This document shows positions 12,081 through 16,710 of a DNA stretch of 16,710 nucleotides, in pieces. A program made the position numbers and the translations under genes. The stretch's first letter is position 1; the number at the start of each line of letters is the position of its first letter. The notes under the pieces were generated by a model, which made no database searches, had not been told where the DNA came from, and saw nothing but the letters and a program-made list of their open reading frames with translations. The stretch is from RGIG4074 sp964615285 (GTDB taxonomy: Bacteria; Bacillota; Clostridia; Christensenellales; Borkfalkiaceae): NCBI GenBank assembly GCA_964615285.1, contig CAZTND010000030.1:1-16710 (forward strand), given 5' to 3'.

Positions 12081-14744
12081 ATGAAACAGCATTACGAAAA
12101 GAGCACACGGGAAATCCTGAACGAACTGGAAACTTCGCAGGAACGCGGGTTGTCCGAATCGGCCGCGTCGGCGCGCCTGGAAACATACGGCAAAAACGTA
12201 TTTGAAAAGCAGAAAAAACAAAAGCTGATCTACAAGATATTGGCGCAGTTCAAGGACGTGTCCGTCATCATTCTGCTCATCGCCGCCGTTTTAAGCCTGG
12301 TCATGGCGATCGTCGAGGGCAGCGGCTTCGTCGAGCCGATCGTCGTCTTTGCCGTCATTGTGATGAACGTCGTCCTCGCCGTCACACAGGAGCGCAGCGC
12401 CGAAAACGCGCTGGAGGCGCTGAACAGCCTGGCTTCGCCCATCTGCCGCGTTTTGCGCGACGGCGCCGTGCAGGAGCTCGACCCCGCCCTGCTCGTCCCG
12501 GGCGACATCATCCTCTTAAAGACGGGCGACCTCGTCCCCGCGGATGCGCGCCTTTTGCGTTCGGAGAGCCTGGCGGTGGACGAATCTTCCCTGACGGGCG
12601 AAAGCGTTCCGACCGAAAAGGATGCCGGCGCAAGCCTCAGCGGGGAAGTCGCTCTGGGCGACCGCGTGAACATGGTGTTCTCCGGCTGTCTCGTCACGGC
12701 GGGCAACGCCGCGGCGGTCGTCACCGACACGGGCATGCACACGCAGATCGGTAAGATCGCGCAGTTTTTGAAGGACACCAAGCAGAAAAAGACGCCCTTG
12801 CAGGCCCGCCTGGACAAAGTGGGCAAGGCGATCAGCGGACTCGCCGTCATTTCGGCGATCGCCCTCTTGGCGGTGGGGCTCATCCAGGGGCACGATCCCT
12901 GGGAAATGGTGCTCGTCGCCGTCACGCTGGCGGTGGCAGCCGTGCCCGAAACGCTTTCGCTCATCGTCACGCTCATCCTGACGCAGGGCGCCAAAAAGAT
13001 GGCCGCCAAAAACGCGCTTATCCGGCAGATGCAGTCGGTGGAAACGCTGGGCAGCACGTCCGTCATCTGTTCGGATAAGACGGGCACGCTCACCATGAAC
13101 AAGATGACAATCAAACGCCTTTGGATGTACGGCGGCGAACCGTTTGCCGAGGACGCGGCGTTCGACGGCGATCAGACGGCGTTTTTGGAAAAACTTTCGC
13201 TTGCCTGCAGCGCCACGGTCGGAACGGACGAAGAGGGCAAGGAAAAGATCTTCGGCGATCCCACGGAAACCGCCATCGTGCGGCTTGCCGGGGAAAAGGG
13301 GATAGAATATGAAAAGCTGGGCGAAACCTATCCCAAGGTCGCGGAGATCCCCTTCTCGTCCGCCAGGAAGATGATGACGACGGTCGTCAGGTGGCCCGCG
13401 GGGGGCTATCTCGTGCTCACCAAGGGCGCGTTCGACCGCCTGCCCATCCTCCGCACCGATTACGGGTACAGCAAAAAGCTGGAAGAAGTGCACAATTCCT
13501 TTGCCTATGACGCGCTGCGCGTCATCGCGCTCGCCTCCAGACGGATAGACGAGCTGCCGGAAAATTTGGATGAATTGGAAAAAGACCTGACCTTTGAAGG
13601 GTTTGTCGGCATCATCGACCCGCCCCGTCCCGAGGCCGCCGCTGCCATCGCCAAGGCGAAAGTGGCGGGCATCCGCACCATCATGATCACGGGCGACCAT
13701 GCCGCCACGGCGGGCGCCATTGCCCGGGAACTCGGCATCATCACCGCCAACGAGGGCATCATCACGGGGCAGGAATTGCAGAAACTGTCCGATGAAGAAT
13801 TGGCGGAAAGCATTGAATTTTACTCCGTCTATGCGCGCGTCACGCCCGAGGACAAGATCCGCATCGTCAAGGCGTGGCAGGCGCGGGGCGAGGTCGTTGC
13901 CATGACGGGCGACGGCGTGAACGACGCGCCCGCCCTGAAGGCGGCGGACGTCGGCGTCGCCATGGGCGTCAACGGCACGGAAGTCTCCAAGAGCGCGGCA
14001 AAAATGATCCTGATGGACGACAAGTTTTCCACCATCATCGAGGCGGTCGCGGAGGGGCGCAACATCTTCTCCAACATCCGCAAGCTCGTCTATTTCCTGC
14101 TCGTCTGCAACATTTCGGAGATCATCGTCATGCTCTTCGCGCAGTTCATGGACTGGCCGCTGCCCCTCACGCCCATCATGCTCCTCCTCATCAACGTCCT
14201 GGGCGACGGCATCCCCGGCATGGCGCTCGCCAAGGAGGAATCGGACCATCGCATCATGAAGCGAAAGCCCATTGCGCGGGACGAGAGCTTTTTCGGCGGG
14301 GGGCTGATGGAAGTCATCATACAGCAGACCGTCGTGTTTGCCATCGTAACGCTTGCGGCGTTCTACATCGGGCAGCACGTGGATTTCGGCAACGGCGTTT
14401 CCGCGTCGGAAGAAACGGGTCGGACCATGGCGTTTTTGGTGACGGGCTGGACGTCCATCCTGCACGTCCTCACGGTGCGCAGCCGCAAGAATCTGCACAA
14501 GTACCGTCTGAAAGACAATCCGCAGCTCTACATCAGCTGCGGCGCAATGCTCCTGATCTTTGCGGCAATCGCCCTCATCCCGCCCGTGGCGGAAGCGGTC
14601 GGGCTGGGAACGCTCGGCGGGTTGCAGTGGCTCGTGGTCATCGGGCTGACGCTCGTGCCCACGCTGGTCGCGGAATACGGAAAGTTCTGGGATGCGGTCA
14701 AGTCCCGTTCGGCGGAAAACAACCGCGTGCGGTACAACGGATAA
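12081..14744 (+). CDS. P-type cation ATPase, probably Ca2+ (P2 type)
   Basis: An 887-residue membrane pump that couples ATP hydrolysis to cation transport. The ATG at 12081 follows GGGAGG (12070-12075); the GTG at 12075 lies inside that site and is rejected. Visible: N-terminal cation-ATPase domain, M1-M2 near 58-102, actuator TGES at 172-175, phosphorylated Asp332 in DKTGTLT, nucleotide-domain KGA at 448-450, MTGDH at 536-540, TGDGVNDAP at 609-617 and C-terminal helices to about 865. Ion-site candidates are Glu290 in M4 (PETL rather than the usual PEGL), Asn677 and Glu680 in M5 (NISE), and Asn705 and Asp709 in M6 (NVLGDG, Gly where SERCA has Thr). No CxxC metal-binding domain or CPx motif was seen, so it is not a heavy-metal P1B pump. 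It appears monocistronic. Ca2+ is the most likely substrate; Na+ or Mn2+ are not excluded. Confidence 0.93.
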   Translation: MKQHYEKSTREILNELETSQERGLSESAASARLETYGKNVFEKQKKQKLIYKILAQFKDVSVIILLIAAVLSLVMAIVEGSGFVEPIVVFAVIVMNVVLAVTQERSAENALEALNSLASPICRVLRDGAVQELDPALLVPGDIILLKTGDLVPADARLLRSESLAVDESSLTGESVPTEKDAGASLSGEVALGDRVNMVFSGCLVTAGNAAAVVTDTGMHTQIGKIAQFLKDTKQKKTPLQARLDKVGKAISGLAVISAIALLAVGLIQGHDPWEMVLVAVTLAVAAVPETLSLIVTLILTQGAKKMAAKNALIRQMQSVETLGSTSVICSDKTGTLTMNKMTIKRLWMYGGEPFAEDAAFDGDQTAFLEKLSLACSATVGTDEEGKEKIFGDPTETAIVRLAGEKGIEYEKLGETYPKVAEIPFSSARKMMTTVVRWPAGGYLVLTKGAFDRLPILRTDYGYSKKLEEVHNSFAYDALRVIALASRRIDELPENLDELEKDLTFEGFVGIIDPPRPEAAAAIAKAKVAGIRTIMITGDHAATAGAIARELGIITANEGIITGQELQKLSDEELAESIEFYSVYARVTPEDKIRIVKAWQARGEVVAMTGDGVNDAPALKAADVGVAMGVNGTEVSKSAAKMILMDDKFSTIIEAVAEGRNIFSNIRKLVYFLLVCNISEIIVMLFAQFMDWPLPLTPIMLLLINVLGDGIPGMALAKEESDHRIMKRKPIARDESFFGGGLMEVIIQQTVVFAIVTLAAFYIGQHVDFGNGVSASEETGRTMAFLVTGWTSILHVLTVRSRKNLHKYRLKDNPQLYISCGAMLLIFAAIALIPPVAEAVGLGTLGGLQWLVVIGLTLVPTLVAEYGKFWDAVKSRSAENNRVRYNG

Positions 14745-14769
14745 ACGCCGATTTGTTCTGATAAAAGTA

Positions 14770-14807
14770 TCCGCGCCCCTGCATGCAGGGGCGCGGAAAT
14801 CTTTTTT
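14770..14807 (+). terminator. Strong intrinsic terminator after the ATPase gene
   Basis: Bases 14770-14797 are a perfect 28-bp palindrome (half-site TCCGCGCCCCTGCA), followed by AAATC and six Ts (14802-14807). A-rich sequence precedes it, so it may also work on the other strand. The T run with its flanks (CTTTTTTCC, 14801-14809) can pair with GGAAAAAAG (14817-14825). The stop codon of the ATPase gene lies 25 bases upstream. Confidence 0.93.
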
Positions 14808-14917
14808 CCTGTCGGGGGAAAAAAGAACGATCGGCGCGCTTTGGCGCGACCCGTGGAGCATTTTGAGGATTTTTTTGTAATTATCTGTATTTTTTTTCTT
14901 TTTCTCAGCGAAATTTC

Positions 14918-14946
14918 TTGACAAAAATGCGGATTGCGGGTATAAT
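14918..14946 (+). promoter_or_regulatory. Perfect-consensus sigma-A promoter for the peptide module
   Basis: TTGACA at 14918-14923 and TATAAT at 14941-14946, exactly 17 bases apart. T- and A-rich sequence upstream resembles an UP element. Predicted transcription start is near 14953. This is the strongest promoter match in the window. Confidence 0.92.
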
Positions 14947-15005
14947 TGAATGAAAATGAGGCTATTATAATCATAACGGAAAGGGGAACTTGCGTATCGG
15001 ACAGA

Positions 15006-15036
15006 GGATCTGATTGTAATGGCAGATCCGTTTTGT
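15006..15036 (+). terminator. Terminator-like hairpin in the peptide-module leader
   Basis: GGATCTG (15006-15012) pairs perfectly with CAGATCC (15023-15029) around a 10-base loop and is followed by GTTTTGTTG. A separate run of eight Ts lies at 15064-15071. Either could cause partial termination about 80-120 nt after the start, giving a short leader RNA or an attenuator. The T tract next to the hairpin is interrupted, so the call is tentative. Confidence 0.35.
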
Positions 15037-15136
15037 TGAAAATTTCGGTGAAATTCGTCTGACTTTTTTTTCGTCGGGCGCTGTACTGTTTTCGGCGATC
15101 GGGATCTATAAGAATGTGAACGGAGGATTTTCGGTT

Positions 15137-15211
15137 ATGAAAAATTCGGAAAAGAAACCTTTTGAAGAATGTAAAATAGAACTCATCGAACTCGGCGAGG
15201 ACGTCATCACG
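15137..15211 (+). CDS. Start of a short peptide gene, possible RiPP precursor; 3' end in assembly gap
   Basis: Twenty-five residues are visible before the N block, beginning MKNSEKKPFEECK and ending IELIELGEDVIT. The ATG at 15137 has GGAGG (15122-15126) 10 bases upstream; a GTG at 15116 lies before that site and is rejected. The pattern (Lys-Pro near the start, then an acidic/hydrophobic leader ending in EDVIT) resembles short peptides that I recall being encoded next to PqqD-like and HPr-kinase-like genes in Clostridia. In such peptides the variable core follows that motif; here it would fall in the gap. It could instead be the true N-terminus of the kinase gene, because the two frames happen to agree across the 100 Ns. 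Precursor identity is inference. Confidence 0.5.
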
Positions 15212-15311
15212 NNNNNNNNNNNNNNNNNNNNNNNNNNNNNNNNNNNNNNNNNNNNNNNNNNNNNNNNNNNNNNNNNNNNNNNNNNNNNNNNNNNNNNNNN
15301 NNNNNNNNNNN
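15212..15311. other. Assembly gap of exactly 100 Ns
   Basis: Exactly 100 consecutive Ns, the conventional placeholder for a gap of unknown size. The real distance and reading frame between the two sides are therefore unknown, and any protein translated across it is unreliable. Confidence 0.97.
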
Positions 15312-15991
15312 GATTCAATTACGAATATTTCCTGCGCTTTGCCGCCGGTTACAGGAGCGAGGGAAGGGCAGATTTTTCCGTTTCCGTCGGCAAGCGGGAC
15401 ATCCGCGCCGAGCGCGCCATGGCGGAAGCGGGGCAAAAGGACTTTTCCGACCCCTATTTCGAAACGCTGGCAATCGCCCGCAAGCTCTGCCGCCGCATGG
15501 CGGAATACGGCGTCATTTTCTTCCATGCCGCCGCCGTCGCGGTGGACGGCGAGGGGTATCTGTTTGCGGCGCCCTCGGGCACGGGCAAGTCCACGCACGC
15601 CCGCCTCTGGCGGGAGATGCTGGGCGAACGGGCGGTGACGGTCAACGACGACAAGCCCTTCATCCGCTTCGTCGGCGGAACGCCGTATGTGTACGGGTCG
15701 CCCTGGAACGGCAAGCACCGGCTGGACGCCAACATGTCCTGCCCGATCAGGGGGATCTGTTTTCTGGAACAGGCGGCGGAGAATTCCATTGCGCCGCTGG
15801 CGCCGCGGGAAGCGTTTCCGCGGCTTTGCCGGCAGATTTTTTTCAGCCGCGAGGAGAAACGTTTCGGCGCCGTGATGGACGTCGCCGGCAGGCTGTGTTC
15901 GTCGGTGCCCCTCTATCGGATGGGGTGCAACGTCACGCCGCAGGCGGCGGCGATGTCTTACGAGGCGATGCGGAGAGGAGGAGAAAAATGA
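15312..15991 (+). CDS. HPr-kinase-like ATPase, 5' end in assembly gap
   Basis: The last 225 residues of a P-loop protein related to the catalytic core of HPr kinase/phosphorylase and to kinases in some lasso-peptide clusters. Visible from the gap: FNYEYFLRFAAGY, ADFSVSVGKRD, His71 of the fragment in FFHAAAVAVDG, the Walker A PSGTGKST (15572-15595) and the acidic pair in VNDDKP (15644-15658). GTPYVYGSPWNGKHRLDAN and a C-terminus with LYRMGCNVTPQAAAMSYEAM follow. It lacks the N-terminal half of housekeeping HprK and the canonical HprK context. By comparison with relatives I recall, roughly 25 N-terminal residues are missing. Its stop overlaps the PqqD-like start (ATGA), so the two are coupled. 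A likely role is phosphorylating or otherwise ATP-dependently modifying the upstream peptide; this is inference. Confidence 0.85.
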
Positions 15992-16254
15992 AGCTGCGCG
16001 CAAAGGTGTTCCTGTCCCGGGTGGACGACGAGTTTGTCGCCGTGGCGACGGGCGAAGCGGGAAAAAATTTCAGCGGCATGGTGCGGATGAACGAAACTTC
16101 TGCCTTCGTTCTGAACTGTCTGCGCAAGCGGACGAACCTGAAAAAGCTCACGGCGGCGCTCATGGCGCGGTACAACGTTTCGGAAGAGGAGGCGCAAAGG
16201 AACATAGAACATGTTCTTGCCGGCCTGCGCACCGCCGGCTGGCTGGAAGAGTGA
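15988..16254 (+). CDS. PqqD-like peptide-recognition (RRE) protein
   Basis: An 88-residue protein with the PqqD fold pattern: an N-terminal beta region (KLRAKVFLSRVDDEFVAVATG), then FSGMVRMNETSAFVLNCLRK and a winged-helix part (LKKLTAALMARYNVSEEEAQRNIEHVLAGL) ending RTAGWLEE. Free-standing PqqD-like proteins are RiPP recognition elements that hold a precursor's leader and present it to the modifying enzyme. The ATG overlaps the kinase stop by 4 bases, and GGAGG at 15977-15981 is well placed. A terminator-like hairpin spans its stop codon, so it appears to be the last gene of the module. No radical SAM enzyme, cyclase or leader protease lies next to it. The family call is good; function in this operon is inference. 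Confidence 0.85.
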   Translation: MKLRAKVFLSRVDDEFVAVATGEAGKNFSGMVRMNETSAFVLNCLRKRTNLKKLTAALMARYNVSEEEAQRNIEHVLAGLRTAGWLEE

Positions 16255-16277
16255 CCGGCCCTTCCGACAGCTTTTTT
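16242..16277 (+). terminator. Probable intrinsic terminator ending the peptide module
   Basis: GCTGGAAG (16242-16249) pairs with CTTCC (16261-16265) and AGC (16269-16271), with a 3-base bulge, and six Ts follow directly (16272-16277). The left arm lies in the last codons of the PqqD-like gene. Confidence 0.6.
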
Positions 16278-16375
16278 GCCGCCGAAAATCGTCGGGCGCA
16301 AAAGGGGCGCCGCCTGCGTTTCAGCGGCCCGCTCAAAAAATAAGGGGAATAATTGCATAAATTTTCCGACTGCGC

Positions 16376-16404
16376 TTGACTTTACGCCAAAAGTATGGTA
16401 CAAT
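16376..16404 (+). promoter_or_regulatory. Sigma-A promoter of the lipoprotein gene
   Basis: TTGACT (16376-16381), 17-base spacer and TACAAT (16399-16404), preceded by TG at 16396-16397, giving an extended -10 (TGGTACAAT). Predicted transcription start is near 16411, at the edge of the tandem repeat. Confidence 0.87.
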
Positions 16405-16408
16405 AAGT

Positions 16409-16452
16409 AAAAATGAGGGAAAATTCCCTAAAAAATGAGGGAAAATTCCCTA
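16409..16452 (+). repeat. Two perfect tandem 22-bp repeats at the transcription start
   Basis: Copies at 16409-16430 and 16431-16452 are identical. Each contains the dyad AGGGAA-AA-TTCCCT. A 22-bp period is about two helical turns, so bound dimers would sit on the same DNA face. The position, from about -2 to +42 relative to the predicted start, suits a repressor operator. A role in mRNA folding is also possible because the arms of the two copies can pair. Confidence 0.85.
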
Positions 16453-16477
16453 AAATTTATTTTAGGAGGACAAAAAA

Positions 16478-16710
16478 ATGCAAAGGAGTAAAAGGTTGTT
16501 CGTTGTCCGTTTGCTGCTTGGCGTTTGCTTTGCGTTTGCGGCGGGCATGCTGCTCTTTCTTGCAGGCTGTACGCCCGCAACATACAGCGTAGAGTACCGT
16601 TACGATAATGCCGCGGCGACGGTCACGGGCGCAACCGAGGTGGAGGACGGCGAAGACCTGACCTTCACGGTCACCGCCAACGAGGGCTATACGGTGGCGG
16701 ACGTCACGGC
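16478..16710 (+). CDS. Lipoprotein with extracellular repeat domain, 3' truncated by window edge
   Basis: The first 77 codons of a secreted lipoprotein. A basic start (MQRSKRLF) precedes a long hydrophobic stretch (VVRLLLGVCFAFAAGMLLF) and a lipobox Leu28-Ala-Gly-Cys31, so signal peptidase II would leave a lipid-anchored Cys31 on the outer face of the membrane. The mature part (YSVEYRYDNAAATVTGATEV, then GEDLTFTVTANEGYTVADVT) resembles the beta-rich InlB-type or similar bacterial surface repeats found in Firmicutes adhesins and cell-wall proteins. The ATG at 16478 follows GGAGG (16465-16469) by 8 bases. It has its own promoter with a tandem repeat. Ligand and function cannot be told from this part. 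Confidence 0.87.
   Translation, partial: MQRSKRLFVVRLLLGVCFAFAAGMLLFLAGCTPATYSVEYRYDNAAATVTGATEVEDGEDLTFTVTANEGYTVADVT

Larger units (their letters stand above)
14745..15136 (+). other. 392-nt spacer between the ATPase gene and the peptide module
   Basis: No gene is supported here. In order it holds the terminator at 14770-14807, a small CGCGC/GCGCG hairpin (14835-14848), T-rich tracts (14870-14876 and around 14890-14905) that could be an UP element, a consensus promoter (14918-14946), and a leader of about 184 nt with a GGATCTG/CAGATCC hairpin. It ends in GGAGG (15122-15126). It is clearly more AT-rich than the coding sequence around it. Confidence 0.7.

Noticed and set aside
12516..14924. 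Minus-strand open frame of about 800 codons opposite the P-type ATPase
   Set aside because: It is antisense to a gene with complete P-type ATPase motifs, has a His/Arg/Asp-rich composition typical of shadow frames in GC-rich DNA, and shows no recognisable domain.
15137..15991. Single 285-residue kinase reading straight through the Ns
   Set aside because: The N block is a placeholder of arbitrary length, so the shared frame is not evidence of continuity; kept as two partial features instead.

Overview
The window is a piece of a bacterial chromosome from a Gram-positive (Firmicutes) lineage, most likely a GC-rich member of the Clostridia. The evidence is the order of the S10/spc/alpha ribosomal superoperon with adk, map and infA inside it, consistent GGAGG ribosome-binding sites, an adenylate kinase with a four-cysteine zinc LID, the zinc form of S14, a long L17 with an internal insert, and near-consensus sigma-A promoters. 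My closest guess is a gut Christensenellales-type genome, but the sequence alone does not prove that. A block of exactly 100 Ns shows that this is a draft assembly.

Region 1 (1-11815) is a tightly packed + strand run of 23 genes: rplP (5' end cut off by the window), rpmC, rpsQ, rplN, rplX, rplE, rpsN, rpsH, rplF, rplR, rpsE, rpmD, rplO, secY, adk, map, infA, rpmJ, rpsM, rpsK, rpsD, rpoA and rplQ. They build both ribosomal subunits, start translation (IF-1), transcribe (RNA polymerase alpha), export proteins (SecY), trim the initiator methionine (Map) and balance adenylates (Adk). Most gaps are 10-25 nt. The three long ones are rplO-secY (142 nt), secY-adk (142 nt) and rpmJ-rpsM (439 nt). All three hold strong potential RNA hairpins. 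Two also hold sigma-A-like promoters, so the superoperon probably divides into transcription units starting before adk and before rpsM.

Region 2 (11816-14807) has a hairpin-rich spacer, then a single gene for a large P-type cation ATPase (probably Ca2+), which ends at a very strong terminator with a 28-bp perfect palindrome.

Region 3 (14870-16277) is the most unusual part. A perfect-consensus promoter and a structured leader precede a short peptide start resembling a precursor peptide. After the 100-N gap come an HPr-kinase-like ATPase and, overlapping it by 4 nt, a PqqD-like peptide-binding protein. Together these look like a small RiPP-type (ribosomally made, modified peptide) module in which a kinase would act on the peptide. 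The gap hides the peptide's core and the kinase start.

Region 4 (16376-16710) begins a new unit: an extended -10 promoter, two tandem 22-bp dyad repeats at the predicted transcription start, and the start of a lipoprotein with an extracellular repeat domain, cut off by the window end. No rRNA, tRNA, CRISPR array or insertion sequence was seen.
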